A stretch of DNA of 64,000 nt from Variovorax sp. MHTC-1 (GCF_003984645.1 NZ_RWKI01000003.1:403982-467981), one strand, 5' to 3'; positions 24,679 to 33,677 are shown, numbered from the stretch's first letter. Translations and numbers: made by a program. Notes: generated by a model from the sequence alone, not told the origin.

Positions 24679-26403
24679 ATGAGTTCATCGCAACCTGCAG
24701 GCCACTTGATCGTCGAGTGCCTGGTCGAGCAAGGCGTGGAGCTGGCCTTCGGCGTCCCGGGCGAGAGCTTTCTGGCGGTGCTCGATGGCTTCCATGCCTA
24801 TGGCGAACGCATCCGCTTCATCGTCAATCGACAGGAGGGCGGGGCGGCCTTCATGGCCGAGGCGCACGGCAAGCTCAGCGGTCGACCGGGCATCTGCTTC
24901 GTGACGCGCGGCCCGGGCGCCACCAATGCCTCGATCGGCGTGCACAACGCTTTCCAGGATTCGACGCCGATGGTGCTTTTCGTGGGCGACGTCGGCAGCG
25001 ACTTCCGCGATCGCGAGGCCTTCCAGGAGGTCGACTACGGCAGCTTCTTCGGCCCCAGCACCAAGGGCTTCGCCAAGCGCGTGGAGCGCATCGACGATGC
25101 CGACCGCATTCCCGAGTACATCGCGCGCGCCTTCGCCACGGCGATGAACGGCCGTCCCGGGCCGGTGGTGCTCGTGCTGCCCGAAGATATGCTGCGCATC
25201 ATGACCTCGGCGCGGCCGCTGGCGCGCGTGGAGGCCGTGCAGCCCTGGAGCGACCCCGGCGCCTTGCGTACATTGCGCGCGCTGCTGATGAAGGCCGAGC
25301 GCCCGCTGGTGATCGCCGGCGGCGGCGGCTGGACCGTGCAGGCGGCGCAGGCGCTGCAACGCTTCGCGGAGAACTGGCGGCTGCCGGTCGCCAATGCTTT
25401 TCGCTTCCAGGACACCTTCGACAACCATCATCCGCTCTATGCCGGCGACGTCGGCATCGCGATCAATCCGAAGCTGGCCGAGCGCGTGAGGCAGAGCGAC
25501 CTGGTCCTCGTGATCGGCCCGCGCCTCGGCGAGATGACCACCGGCGGCTATACGCTGCTCAAAGCGCCGAAGGCAAGGCAGACGCTGGTGCACATCCATG
25601 CCAGCGCCGAAGAGCTCAACCGAGTCTACCAAGCCGACCTGGCCATCAATGCCGGCATGAGCGCGGCCGCGCGCAGTCTCGAGGTGCTGAGCGCGCCGGC
25701 CGAACTGCCTTGGGAGGCGTGGACGGCGCAGGCCAACGCGGACTACCTCGCGAACCTCGAGCCCCAGGCCCTCGCGGGCTTGCCGGCCGAGACGCCGCGC
25801 GGCGCGGTCGACATGGCGGCGGTGGTTCGGCTGCTGCAGCAGCACCTGCCGCAGGACGCGGCCATCACCAACGGCGCGGGCAACTTCGCGAGCTGGGTGC
25901 ATCGCTACTTCCGCTACCACGGCCTCGCGAAGGGCCACAAGACACAGCTCGCGCCGACCAGCGGCGCCATGGGCTACGGCGTGCCCGCCGGCATCGCGGC
26001 CAACATCGCCACCGGGCGCGTCGCCTTCACCATTGCCGGCGACGGCGACTTCCTGATGAACGGACAGGAGCTCGCCACCGCTTCGCAGCACGGAGGCAAG
26101 AGCATCATCGTGCTGCTCAACAACAGCATGTTCGGCACCATTCGCATGCACCAGGAGCGCGAGTACCCGGCGAATGTCAGTGGCACGGCCTTGCGCAATC
26201 CGGACTTCTGCGCGCTGGCCCGCGCCTACGGCTATGCGGCCGAACGCGTGACCGAGACCGCCCAGTTCGAAGCTGCGCTGCTGCGCGCGCTGGCGGCCGA
26301 GACGGGGACGCTGATCGAAATTCCGCTGGATCCCGAGGTGATCACGACACGCGGCACGCTGTCGTCGATCACCCAGGCCGCGCAGGCGCGACCGCGCGTG
26401 TAG
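24679..26403 (+). CDS. Thiamine-diphosphate-dependent enzyme, acetolactate-synthase-like
   Basis: A 574-residue ThDP enzyme with the three standard domains. The catalytic Glu lies in NRQEGGAAFMAEAHGKLSGRP (about 51-71), the central FAD/DHS-like domain in PLVIAGGGGWTVQAAQALQR, and the ThDP motif in GDGDFLMNGQELATASQHGG with LNNSMFGTIR (about 454-490). It is likely a sugar-keto-acid or 2-keto-acid decarboxylase or carboligase rather than the biosynthetic IlvB, since no small subunit gene follows. Divergent from the TetR gene with a shared palindrome, so it may be part of the same catabolic regulon. A terminator follows directly. Confidence 0.88.
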   Translation: MSSSQPAGHLIVECLVEQGVELAFGVPGESFLAVLDGFHAYGERIRFIVNRQEGGAAFMAEAHGKLSGRPGICFVTRGPGATNASIGVHNAFQDSTPMVLFVGDVGSDFRDREAFQEVDYGSFFGPSTKGFAKRVERIDDADRIPEYIARAFATAMNGRPGPVVLVLPEDMLRIMTSARPLARVEAVQPWSDPGALRTLRALLMKAERPLVIAGGGGWTVQAAQALQRFAENWRLPVANAFRFQDTFDNHHPLYAGDVGIAINPKLAERVRQSDLVLVIGPRLGEMTTGGYTLLKAPKARQTLVHIHASAEELNRVYQADLAINAGMSAAARSLEVLSAPAELPWEAWTAQANADYLANLEPQALAGLPAETPRGAVDMAAVVRLLQQHLPQDAAITNGAGNFASWVHRYFRYHGLAKGHKTQLAPTSGAMGYGVPAGIAANIATGRVAFTIAGDGDFLMNGQELATASQHGGKSIIVLLNNSMFGTIRMHQEREYPANVSGTALRNPDFCALARAYGYAAERVTETAQFEAALLRALAAETGTLIEIPLDPEVITTRGTLSSITQAAQARPRV

Positions 26404-26410
26404 GGCAAAA

Positions 26411-26434
26411 AAAAGCCGGCTCGCGCCGGCTTTC
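26411..26434. terminator. Bidirectional rho-independent terminator
   Basis: Hairpin AAAGCCGGC-TCGC-GCCGGCTTT, preceded by an A-run and followed by TTTCTT. It lies between the TPP-enzyme gene and the converging SWIB gene and can serve both. Confidence 0.9.
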
Positions 26435-26465
26435 TTCACTCGGGGCGCCGATGGCGCTCCGGGGC

Positions 26466-26882
26466 TCACTTGACGTGCTTGCCGATCAAGGAGGCGAGCT
26501 CGAACATCGACACTTGCGGCTTGCCGAAGATTTCCTTCAGCTTGGCATCGGCGTTGATGTTGCGCTTGTTGGCCTTGTCTTGAAGATTGTTCTTCTTGAT
26601 GTAGTCCCACAACTTGCTCACGACAGCGGTGCGCGGCAGTGGCGTCGAGCCGACCACGGCAGCGAGCGCCGGGCTGGGGGTCAGGGCCTTCATGAACGCG
26701 GCGTTGGGCGTGCGCTTCTTGGCGGGAGCTGCCTTCTTCGCAGGAGCCTTCTTGGCGGGAGCGGCCTTCTTAGCGGGAGCTGCCTTCTTCGCCGCAGCCT
26801 TCTTGGCAGGAGCCGCCTTCTTGGCCGGAGCGGCCTTTTTCGCAGGAGCTTTCTTGGCCGGAGCCTTCTTTGCAGTTGCCAT
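26466..26882 (-). CDS. SWIB/MDM2-domain protein with histone H1-like Lys/Ala tail
   Basis: A 138-residue protein. Residues 1-60 are nearly only KKAPAKKAA-type repeats, like bacterial H1-like proteins. Residues 61-138 form a SWIB domain (FMKALTPSPALAAVVGSTPL, VSKLWDYIKKNNLQDKANKR, ADAKLKEIFGKPQVSMFELASLIGKHVK). Proteins of this layout occur in Burkholderiales and chlamydiae and probably bind DNA or act in nucleoid organisation. The exact role is unknown. The repeat region could vary in length between strains. It is monocistronic, between a terminator and a palindrome. Confidence 0.9.
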   Translation of the reverse strand: MATAKKAPAKKAPAKKAAPAKKAAPAKKAAAKKAAPAKKAAPAKKAPAKKAAPAKKRTPNAAFMKALTPSPALAAVVGSTPLPRTAVVSKLWDYIKKNNLQDKANKRNINADAKLKEIFGKPQVSMFELASLIGKHVK

Positions 26883-26980
26883 GGTTGATTTCCTTTTTTG
26901 GATTGGACACTTTCACCAATGAAAAGCGGTGTCTCCACTGGCATTGCGGATGCTAAAGGAGAAGAAACGCGTTTCCAAGG

Positions 26981-26997
26981 GAAAAAGCGCTTTTTTC
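26981..26997. terminator. Possible terminator palindrome between the SWIB and DMT genes
   Basis: GAAAAAGCGCTTTTTTC, a palindrome with A- and T-runs in the 183-base gap after the DMT transporter (minus strand). It could stop transcription of that gene. The GCGC core leaves almost no loop, so it may be weak. Confidence 0.4.
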
Positions 26998-27065
26998 ATT
27001 GGGAGCTGTTGTTTTTTCAGAGGAGAGAAGTGCTCGTTTTCCCTCCGAGCGGTGCGCACGCTGTC

Positions 27066-27992
27066 TCAGGGGCGGCGCGAAGGCCACGTGGCGAGCACCA
27101 CGCCGAGCAGCGCAAGCGCGAACGCGCAGACCTGCAGCAGCGACAAACTCTCGCCCAGAACGAGCACGCCGACGACGGCCGCGCTGATCGGCAGCATCAC
27201 GGTGAACACGCCGGCCTGCGAGGCCGGCACGCCTTTGAGGCCGGTCATCCAGAGCCACACGGTCCAGATGCTCGCGGCCAGCGCATAGACGATCAGGAGG
27301 CCCCAGAGGCCGAGCGACACCGCGCCGAAATCGAAGCGAAGCGCGAACCAGATACCCAGCGGCGTCGAGAGCACGAAGCCCCAAAGGTTGATCAGAGAAG
27401 AGATGCGCTTGGGGCCGAGCCGGCCGGTGAGCGACTTGCCGATCACAGCGTACGCGGACTCGCAGAGCACGGCGCAGAAGACCAGCAGGTTGCCGAGCCA
27501 GGGCATCGATGCCGACGCGCCGCTGCCTGGATGAGCTTGCGCGTGTGCCGGCGCGAACGCGAGCAGGCCGATGCCGAGCGCCGCGCAGGCGATCGCGATC
27601 CAGATGCGCATCGTGATGCGCTCGCGCAGAAACAGCCAGCTCGTGAGCGCGACGACGGCGGGGATCGACGCCATGATCACGCCCGCGGACACCGCGCTGG
27701 TCAGGCTCACGCCGAACAACATGCAGATCGAGAACAGGAAGTTGCCGAGGAAGGACTCGAGAAAGACCAGGCCGCGCGTGCGCGCGGTCATCGCCGGCTC
27801 ATCGCTCGGACGGCGCAGCCAATGCGGCATCGCCAACGCCGCTATGCCGAAGCGCAGCCACGCGAGCAGCAGCACCGGGAAGGCAACCACCAGCGGTTTG
27901 GAGAGTGCGACGTAGCTGCCGACGAGCGACATGCTCAGGGCCAGGCAACCGTAGGCCACGAAGCGGCCGGGTGCGGGGAGGGCGGTGTTCAA
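27066..27992 (-). CDS. DMT-superfamily (EamA) transporter
   Basis: Inner-membrane carrier of about 308 residues with ten hydrophobic segments in two EamA halves (GCLALSMSLVGSYVALSKPLVVAFPVLLLAWLRFGIAAL at the start; a second half from GNLLVFCAVLCESAYAVIGKSLTGRLGP). The start is uncertain: TTG 27992 places the first helix normally, ATG 28040 would overlap the divergent gene by 12 bases, and an internal ATG would cut helix 1. Substrate unknown. Divergently transcribed from the gamma-glutamylcyclotransferase-like gene with almost no gap. Confidence 0.82.
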   Translation of the reverse strand: MNTALPAPGRFVAYGCLALSMSLVGSYVALSKPLVVAFPVLLLAWLRFGIAALAMPHWLRRPSDEPAMTARTRGLVFLESFLGNFLFSICMLFGVSLTSAVSAGVIMASIPAVVALTSWLFLRERITMRIWIAIACAALGIGLLAFAPAHAQAHPGSGASASMPWLGNLLVFCAVLCESAYAVIGKSLTGRLGPKRISSLINLWGFVLSTPLGIWFALRFDFGAVSLGLWGLLIVYALAASIWTVWLWMTGLKGVPASQAGVFTVMLPISAAVVGVLVLGESLSLLQVCAFALALLGVVLATWPSRRP

Positions 27993-28028
27993 TAGACTGG
28001 GCGCGTTGCGCAGCAAGAATTGATTTCG

Positions 28029-28448
28029 ATGATGCCCCATTCCGCAGGCCCGGCGGGCCCGACCCGCCACGTGTTCGTCTACGGCACCCTGCGCGCGGGC
28101 GGACGCAATGACATCGCTCGCTTCTCGCCGGCGCCCGAGCATGTGGCCGATGCCTCCATCGCGGGCACGCTGTACGACCTGGGCAGCTATCCGGGCGCCG
28201 TGCTCGGCGGGACCGCACGGGTGGTCGGCGAGATCTATGCCATCACATCGGCACTCGAAGCACAGCTCGATCTGCTCGAGGAAGTGAAGCCTGGCGACAG
28301 CGGCGAATACATCAAGCGGGAACTGAAAGTACAAGCCGGTGCAAAGGAACTCGTGTGCCTGGTCTATGAGATTCATCCGAAGCGCATCGTGGGCAGGCCG
28401 GTGATCGCGAGCGGCGACTGGCTGACGCACATGCGCTCGATTTCATGA
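28029..28448 (+). CDS. Gamma-glutamylcyclotransferase (AIG2-like) family protein
   Basis: A 139-residue small barrel protein with the family start RHVFVYGTLRAGGRN (YGTLR motif, about 15-27). Other family elements are GTLYDLGSYPGAVLGG, VVGEIYAI and the acidic LDLLEEVKPGDSGEYIKREL, which holds the likely catalytic Glu. Family members cleave gamma-glutamyl amides or act on related substrates; the precise substrate here is unknown. Start is ATG 28029 or 28032. It is divergent from the DMT transporter. Confidence 0.85.
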   Translation: MMPHSAGPAGPTRHVFVYGTLRAGGRNDIARFSPAPEHVADASIAGTLYDLGSYPGAVLGGTARVVGEIYAITSALEAQLDLLEEVKPGDSGEYIKRELKVQAGAKELVCLVYEIHPKRIVGRPVIASGDWLTHMRSIS

Positions 28449-28500
28449 ATGAAGAGTTCATTGCACATCGCGAAATTTGTGCATGCTGCATTGCAATATT

Positions 28501-28539
28501 TTTTCTCAATACAAGAAAGTTTGTTCCGCATTGAGAAAA
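28501..28539. promoter_or_regulatory. Ten-base inverted repeat upstream of aceA
   Basis: TTTTCTCAAT at 28501-28510 and its exact complement ATTGAGAAAA at 28530-28539, 19 bases apart, in an AT-rich stretch unlike the surrounding GC-rich DNA. The centre-to-centre distance is close to three helical turns, fitting a dimeric or cooperative regulator. No regulator gene is adjacent. Confidence 0.5.
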
Positions 28540-28574
28540 TTTGCTGTAAGTGGTTGATTTTTAAGGGCAAAAAA

Positions 28575-28594
28575 TATGTCTTCTATAAGACATA
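28575..28594. promoter_or_regulatory. Perfect 20-base palindrome in the aceA promoter region
   Basis: TATGTCTT-CTAT-AAGACATA, 8-base perfect arms, 67 bases upstream of the aceA start and likely overlapping or just downstream of the core promoter. This is a strong candidate repressor site, for example for a GntR- or IclR-type regulator of the glyoxylate shunt; the regulator cannot be named. Confidence 0.6.
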
Positions 28595-28660
28595 AGAGTA
28601 GGAGGCCTGTCGTACAGTCATTCCACGGCCCCAGCGCCCAACTCTCAATCAACCCTCGGA

Positions 28661-29986
28661 GTGACCATGCCCCAAACCATCACTGAACAACTCAGCCGCG
28701 AACAGCAGATCGCCGCCCTCGAAAAAGACTGGGCCACCAACCCGCGCTGGAAGGGCATCAAGCGTGGCTACAGCGCAGCCGACGTGGTGCGCCTGCGTGG
28801 TTCCTTCCCGATCGAATACACCCTGGCGCGCCGCGGTGCCGAGAAGCTCTGGGATCTCGTGAACAACGAGCCCTACGTCAACTGCCTTGGCGCACTCACC
28901 GGCGGCCAGGCCATGCAGCAGGTCAAGGCCGGCGTCAAGGCGATCTACCTGTCCGGCTGGCAAGTCGCCGCCGACAACAACAGCTACGCCTCGATGTACC
29001 CCGACCAGTCGCTCTACCCGGTCGACTCCGTGCCGTCGGTGGTCGAGCGCATCAACAACACCTTCCGCCGCGCCGACGAGATCCAGTGGTCGAAGGGCGC
29101 GAACCCCAGCGACAAGGACTATGTCGACTACTTCGCGCCGATCGTGGCCGATGCCGAAGCAGGCTTCGGCGGCGTGCTCAACGGTTTCGAGCTGATGAAG
29201 GCGATGATCAAGGCCGGCGCCGGCGGCGTGCACTTCGAGGACCAGCTCGCCTCGGTTAAGAAGTGCGGCCACATGGGCGGCAAGGTGCTGGTGCCGACCA
29301 CCGAAGCGGTGCAGAAGCTGATCGCAGCGCGTATGGCGGCCGACGTCTGCGGCACGCCGACGCTCGTGATCGCCCGCACCGACGCCGAAGCGGCCGACCT
29401 GCTGACCAGCGACTACGACGAGAACGACAAGCCCTTCCTCACGGGCGAGCGCACGGCCGAAGGCTTCTACAAGACGAAGAAGGGGATCGAGCAGGCGATC
29501 TCGCGCGCCGTCGCCTACGCCCACTATGCCGACCTGGTGTGGTGCGAGACCGGCACGCCCGACCTCGAGTTCGCGCGCAAGTTCGCCGAGGCCGTGCACA
29601 AGGTGCATCCCGGCAAGATGCTGGCGTACAACTGCTCGCCCTCCTTCAACTGGAAGAAGAACCTCGACGACGCGACCATCGCCAGGTTCCAGAAGGAACT
29701 CGGCGCCATGGGCTACAAGTACCAGTTCATCACGCTGGCCGGCATCCACTCGATGTGGTTCAACATGTTCGACCTGGCGCAGGACTACGTGAAGCGCGGC
29801 ATGTCCGCATACGTCGAGAAGGTTCAGGAGCCCGAGTTCGCGGCTCGCGATCGCGGCTACACCTTCGTGTCGCACCAGCAGGAAGTCGGCACCGGCTACT
29901 TCGACGAAGTGACGACCGTGATCCAGGGCGGCAAGTCGAGCGTGACGGCGCTCACCGGCTCGACCGAGGAAGAGCAGTTCCACTGA
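28661..29986 (+). CDS. aceA: Isocitrate lyase
   Basis: Splits isocitrate into glyoxylate and succinate in the glyoxylate shunt, needed for growth on acetate or fatty acids. The 441-residue protein has the catalytic KKCGHMGGK (about 204-212), [24 protein letters not shown], and the downstream SFNWKK motif. The length matches the enterobacterial-type enzyme. It is monocistronic: a 212-base AT-rich upstream region with two palindromes, GGAGTG as RBS, and a strong terminator 25 bases after the stop. Confidence 0.98.
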   Translation: MTMPQTITEQLSREQQIAALEKDWATNPRWKGIKRGYSAADVVRLRGSFPIEYTLARRGAEKLWDLVNNEPYVNCLGALTGGQAMQQVKAGVKAIYLSGWQVAADNNSYASMYPDQSLYPVDSVPSVVERINNTFRRADEIQWSKGANPSDKDYVDYFAPIVADAEAGFGGVLNGFELMKAMIKAGAGGVHFEDQLASVKKCGHMGGKVLVPTTEAVQKLIAARMAADVCGTPTLVIARTDAEAADLLTSDYDENDKPFLTGERTAEGFYKTKKGIEQAISRAVAYAHYADLVWCETGTPDLEFARKFAEAVHKVHPGKMLAYNCSPSFNWKKNLDDATIARFQKELGAMGYKYQFITLAGIHSMWFNMFDLAQDYVKRGMSAYVEKVQEPEFAARDRGYTFVSHQQEVGTGYFDEVTTVIQGGKSSVTALTGSTEEEQFH

Positions 29987-30010
29987 ACTTCATCGGCGCT
30001 TGAGTTTTGT

Positions 30011-30041
30011 CCCCGCGCGAGCAATCCGCGGGGATTTTTTT
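30011..30041 (+). terminator. Rho-independent terminator of aceA
   Basis: Hairpin CCCCGCG-CGAGCAAT-CCGCGGGG followed by an A and seven Ts. It isolates aceA from the thrS leader. Confidence 0.9.
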
Positions 30042-30105
30042 CGGCTGCGGATAGAATCGACAGCTCCGTCTCAGCAGCAACAAGAGCGAGAAAGGCACCT
30101 TGGTT

Positions 30106-30168
30106 ATGACACCGCGAACTACGCCGCAAGCAACGAGCGGCCTTTTCCTTGAAGGAAGAGGCCGGTAG
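30106..30168 (+). CDS. Threonine-rich leader peptide of the thrS operon (proposed)
   Basis: A 20-codon frame [10 protein letters not shown]..., ending at TAG 30166-30168. Four of the first ten codons are Thr (ACA, ACT, ACG, ACG). An AAAGG ribosome-binding-like site lies ten bases upstream. The frame sits between the aceA terminator and a terminator hairpin 23 bases before thrS, exactly where a transcription-attenuation leader peptide would be. Function is inferred from this geometry; no homology is claimed. Confidence 0.65.
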   Translation: MTPRTTPQATSGLFLEGRGR

Positions 30169-30235
30169 GCCGCGCACGCTGGAAGCATCCAGCACATGAT
30201 CAAGCCAAAGCGCGGTCCCGGACCGCGCTTTTTTG
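30137..30235 (+). promoter_or_regulatory. Transcription attenuator upstream of thrS (proposed)
   Basis: Segment 1, GCGGCC (30137-30142, just after the last leader Thr codon), can pair with segment 2, GGCCGC (30168-30173). Segment 2, GGCCGCGC (30168-30175), can instead pair with GCGCGGTC (30210-30217). That sequence is the 5' arm of a terminator AAAGCGCGGTC-CCG-GACCGCGCTTT plus T-run (30208-30234). A ribosome stalled at the Thr codons would cover segment 1 and favour the antiterminator. One that reaches the TAG would cover segment 2 and allow termination. Confidence 0.65.
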
Positions 30236-30257
30236 TTTTCTCGCCGAGGTTTCTTCC

Positions 30258-32165
30258 ATGATCCAGATCACGCTCCCCGACAACTCGCGCCGCGAGTTTC
30301 CCGGCCCGGTTTCGGTGGCCGACGTTGCCAAGTCCATCGGCCCCGGCCTTGCCAAGATGACCGTCGCCGGCAAGGTTGACGGCCAGCTGGTCGACGCCAG
30401 CGACCTGATCGACCGCGACGCCAAGCTGCAGATCATCACGCCCAAGGACGACGAGGGGCTGGAGATCATCCGGCACTCGACGGCCCACCTGGTAGGCCAC
30501 GCGGTGAAGCAGCTCTACCCAACGGCGAGGATGGTGATCGGCCCCGTGATCGAGGAGGGCTTCTACTACGACATCGCCTACGAGCGCCCCTTCACGCCCG
30601 AGGACATGGAAGCGATCGAGGCGCGCATGCGCGAGCTGATTGCGCAGGACTACGACGTGGTCAAGAAGATGACGCCGCGCGACGAGGTCATCGAGGTGTT
30701 CAAGTCCCGCGGCGAGGACTACAAGCTGCGGCTGGTGGAAGACATGCCCGACGAGAAGGCGATGGGCCTGTACTACCACCAGGAATACGTCGACATGTGC
30801 CGCGGCCCGCACGTGCCGAACACGCGCTTCCTCAAGGTCTTCAAGCTCACGAAGCTGGCCGGCGCGTACTGGCGCGGCGATGCCAAGAACGAGCAGCTGC
30901 AGCGCGTCTATGGCACGGCCTGGGCCGACAAGAAGCAGTTGGACCAGTACATCCAGCGCATCGAGGAAGCCGAAAAGCGCGACCACCGACGGCTGGGCAA
31001 GGAACTGGACCTGTTCCACATCGACGAGGTGGCGCCCGGCGTGGTGTTCTGGCATCCCAAGGGCTGGGCGATCTGGCAGCAGGTCGAGCAGTACATGCGC
31101 AAGGTGTACCGCGACACCGGCTACCAGGAAGTCAAGGGGCCGCAGATCCTCGACAAGAGCCTGTGGGAGAAAACGGGCCACTGGCAGAACTACCGCGAGA
31201 ACATGTTCACGACGGAATCGGAAAAGCGCGACTACGCGCTCAAGCCGATGAACTGCCCGGGCCATGTGCTGATCTTCAAATCCGATCTGCGCAGCTACCG
31301 CGACCTGCCGTTGCGCTACGGCGAGTTCGGCCAGTGCCATCGCAACGAGCCCTCGGGCGGCTTGCACGGGATCATGCGGGTGCGGGGATTCACGCAGGAC
31401 GACGGCCACATCTTCTGCACCGAAGACCAGATTCTCGAGGAATGCGTGGCCTACACGGGGCAATTGCTCAAGGTCTATGCCGATTTCGGCTTCACCGAGA
31501 TCCTCTACAAGGTCGCGACGCGGCCCGACAACCGCATCGGCTCCGACGAACTCTGGGACAAGGCCGAGCATGCGCTGATGGAGGCACTGCGCCGATCGGG
31601 CGTGGAGTTCGTCATCTCACCCGGCGAAGGCGCCTTCTACGGGCCGAAGATCGAATACACGCTGCGAGACGCCATTGGACGCCAGTGGCAGTGCGGCACG
31701 ATGCAAGTGGACTTCAACATGGCCGAGCGCCTGGACGCAGAGTACGTCACCGAGTCCAGCGGCCGTGCACATCCCGTGATGCTGCATCGTGCGATCGTCG
31801 GCAGCCTCGAGCGGTTCATCGGCATGCTGATCGAACATCACGCCGGCGCGCTGCCCGCCTGGCTGGCTCCGGTACAGGTCGCGGTGCTCAATATCAGCGA
31901 GGGGCAGGCCGATTACGCATCTCAGGTTGCGAAATCGCTGCAAAATCAAGGGCTTAGAGTTTTGCTCGATCTGCACAACGAGAAGATTACGTATAAAATA
32001 CGGAAGCATTCGTTGCAAAAGCTTCCCTACATCCTCGTCGTGGGCGACAAGGAGAAGGAAGCAGGTGCCGTCGCAGTGCGCGCCCGGGGCAATCTTGATC
32101 TCGGTGCCATGTCGGTGGAGGCGTTCTCCCAAAAGATCGCCGACGACATCCAACACAAGCTTTGA
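30258..32165 (+). CDS. thrS: Threonine--tRNA ligase
   Basis: Class II synthetase of 635 residues that charges tRNA-Thr. Domains in order: TGS (1-60), the editing/SAD domain with [20 protein letters not shown] (HxxxH zinc site, about 74), catalytic core with motif 1 region [20 protein letters not shown], motif 2 [26 protein letters not shown] and zinc-binding residues, and C-terminal anticodon-binding domain ([22 protein letters not shown]). First gene of the thrS-infC-rpmI-rplT-pheS-pheT-ihfA operon, with the proposed attenuator immediately upstream. Confidence 0.99.
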   Translation: MIQITLPDNSRREFPGPVSVADVAKSIGPGLAKMTVAGKVDGQLVDASDLIDRDAKLQIITPKDDEGLEIIRHSTAHLVGHAVKQLYPTARMVIGPVIEEGFYYDIAYERPFTPEDMEAIEARMRELIAQDYDVVKKMTPRDEVIEVFKSRGEDYKLRLVEDMPDEKAMGLYYHQEYVDMCRGPHVPNTRFLKVFKLTKLAGAYWRGDAKNEQLQRVYGTAWADKKQLDQYIQRIEEAEKRDHRRLGKELDLFHIDEVAPGVVFWHPKGWAIWQQVEQYMRKVYRDTGYQEVKGPQILDKSLWEKTGHWQNYRENMFTTESEKRDYALKPMNCPGHVLIFKSDLRSYRDLPLRYGEFGQCHRNEPSGGLHGIMRVRGFTQDDGHIFCTEDQILEECVAYTGQLLKVYADFGFTEILYKVATRPDNRIGSDELWDKAEHALMEALRRSGVEFVISPGEGAFYGPKIEYTLRDAIGRQWQCGTMQVDFNMAERLDAEYVTESSGRAHPVMLHRAIVGSLERFIGMLIEHHAGALPAWLAPVQVAVLNISEGQADYASQVAKSLQNQGLRVLLDLHNEKITYKIRKHSLQKLPYILVVGDKEKEAGAVAVRARGNLDLGAMSVEAFSQKIADDIQHKL

Positions 32166-32273
32166 ATTTGAACCGGTTCAAAGGCTGATTTTGAGCAATC
32201 AGGCTGCTTGTGGGCGTGGACTAGACGGCGTTCGCTACAGTTTTTGTAGCAGATTGATTGAAGGATCCTGACC

Positions 32274-32876
32274 ATCGCTACTGCATTTCGCGACCGCCGC
32301 CACCGCGAGGAACGCCAACACCGCCTGAACCGGGAAATCATGGCCCCGGAAGTCCGTCTGATCGGGCCCGACAACGAGCAACTGGGTGTCGTGAGTCTTG
32401 CCGAGGCCTTGCGGCTGGCCGGTGAGCAAGACGTGGATCTGGTGGAAGTCGTCGCGGCGGCCAATCCGCCGGTCTGCCGCCTGATCGAGTACGGCAAGTT
32501 CAAGTACCACGAGCAGAAAAAGGCCGCCGAAGCGAAATCGAAGCAGAAGGTCATCGAGGTCAAGGAAATCAAGTTCCGGCCGGGTACCGACGAAGGCGAC
32601 TACAACATCAAGATGCGCAACATCCGGCGCTTTCTTGACGAGGGCGACAAGTGCAAGATTACCTTGCGCTTCCGGGGGCGCGAGATCACGCACCAGGAAC
32701 TCGGTCTGGCGCTGTTGCAGCGCATTCGTGAGGATCTGGGCGACGCGATCGTGGTCGAGCAGTTTCCGAAGCTCGAGGGCCGGCAGATGATCATGATGAT
32801 CGCACCGGGCCGCAAGAAGGCGGGTGGCGCGGCAAAACCGGCGGCTGAGTCGACAGCCGCACCTGCTGCGGCCTGA
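32274..32876 (+). CDS. infC: Translation initiation factor IF-3, non-canonical ATC start
   Basis: IF-3 blocks premature 50S joining and proofreads start codons. The conserved N-terminal segment ([26 protein letters not shown]) lies in frame upstream of the first ATG (32340), so the true start is ATC at 32274. It is preceded by AAGGA eight bases away. The resulting length is 200 residues, including the linker ([19 protein letters not shown]) and the C-domain ([25 protein letters not shown]). Rare AUU/AUC starts in infC are known to support autoregulation, since IF-3 discriminates against them. An ATG-start version would lack 22 conserved residues. Confidence 0.93.
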   Translation: MATAFRDRRHREERQHRLNREIMAPEVRLIGPDNEQLGVVSLAEALRLAGEQDVDLVEVVAAANPPVCRLIEYGKFKYHEQKKAAEAKSKQKVIEVKEIKFRPGTDEGDYNIKMRNIRRFLDEGDKCKITLRFRGREITHQELGLALLQRIREDLGDAIVVEQFPKLEGRQMIMMIAPGRKKAGGAAKPAAESTAAPAAA

Positions 32877-32907
32877 GCTGAAGAGGTAGAAGGATTCGAA
32901 GGGATTT

Positions 32908-32943
32908 CGCCTTTGCCAGTACTCCAAGGTGCAGGCAAGGGCG
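32908..32943 (+). promoter_or_regulatory. Stem-loop in the rpmI-rplT leader
   Basis: CGCCTTTGCC and GGCAAGGGCG pair (9 of 10) across a 16-base loop, in the 147-base gap between infC and rpmI. L20 autoregulates the rpmI-rplT genes through leader structures in several bacteria. This stem is a candidate, though it does not resemble a known L20 leader closely enough to name. Confidence 0.35.
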
Positions 32944-33023
32944 GGATAAAGAAGTGTCTCGGGGCCAACAAGCCCGTGGAATATCCGCGGCGCCTCACGA
33001 GCACAAACTAAAGGAGCATTCAC

Positions 33024-33227
33024 ATGCCCAAAATGAAGACCAAGAGCAGCGCGAAAAAGCGTTTCCGCGTTCGTCCCGGTGGCACCGTCAAGCGCGGTCA
33101 AGCCTTCAAGCGTCACATCCTGACCAAGAAGACCACCAAGAACAAGCGTCACCTGCGTGGTGCAACGGCAGTTCACGAGACCAACATGGTTTCGATGGCC
33201 GCCATGTTGCCCGGCAGCGGCATTTAA
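33024..33227 (+). CDS. rpmI: 50S ribosomal protein L35
   Basis: A 67-residue basic protein of the large ribosomal subunit. The start [20 protein letters not shown] and the segment [18 protein letters not shown] are the L35 signature. A strong AAAGGAG precedes the start. It is followed by rplT after 24 bases, the universal rpmI-rplT pairing. Confidence 0.99.
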   Translation: MPKMKTKSSAKKRFRVRPGGTVKRGQAFKRHILTKKTTKNKRHLRGATAVHETNMVSMAAMLPGSGI

Positions 33228-33251
33228 TCCAGACGAACAAGGAGTACACAC

Positions 33252-33611
33252 ATGCCTCGCGTCAAACGTGGTGTAACGGCTCGCGCCCGCCACAAGAAGG
33301 TTCTCGCACTCGCCAAGGGTTTCCGCGGTCGCCGCGGCAATGTCTTCCGCATCGCCAAGCAGGCGGTGATGAAGGCAGGCCAATACGCCTACCGTGACCG
33401 CCGCACCAAGAAGCGCGTGTTCCGCCAACTGTGGATTGCCCGTATCAATGCGGCTTCGCGCGAGCTGGGCCTGACCTACAGCCAGTTCGCCAACGGCATC
33501 CGCAAGGCCGGTATCGAGATCGACCGCAAGGTCCTGGCCGATATCGCCGTGCACGACAAGGCCGCTTTTGCCGGCATCGTGGAGCAGGTCAAGGCCAAGC
33601 TGGCTGCTTGA
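33252..33611 (+). CDS. rplT: 50S ribosomal protein L20
   Basis: A 119-residue assembly protein of the 50S subunit starting [30 protein letters not shown]. It has the globular C-terminal RNA-binding domain ([40 protein letters not shown]). Full length and canonical; L20 often acts as translational repressor of its operon. A terminator-like hairpin separates it from pheS. Confidence 0.99.
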   Translation: MPRVKRGVTARARHKKVLALAKGFRGRRGNVFRIAKQAVMKAGQYAYRDRRTKKRVFRQLWIARINAASRELGLTYSQFANGIRKAGIEIDRKVLADIAVHDKAAFAGIVEQVKAKLAA

Positions 33612-33677
33612 TCCCGCACAGCGGGTTGCCGTCTTCCGGATGGCGGCCTGCGCCCACGGCACAAGGGCTGGCGCTTG

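Noticed and set aside
26980..27065. CRISPR-like or tandem repeats
   Set aside because: Only one short palindrome is present; no spaced direct repeats were seen anywhere in the window.
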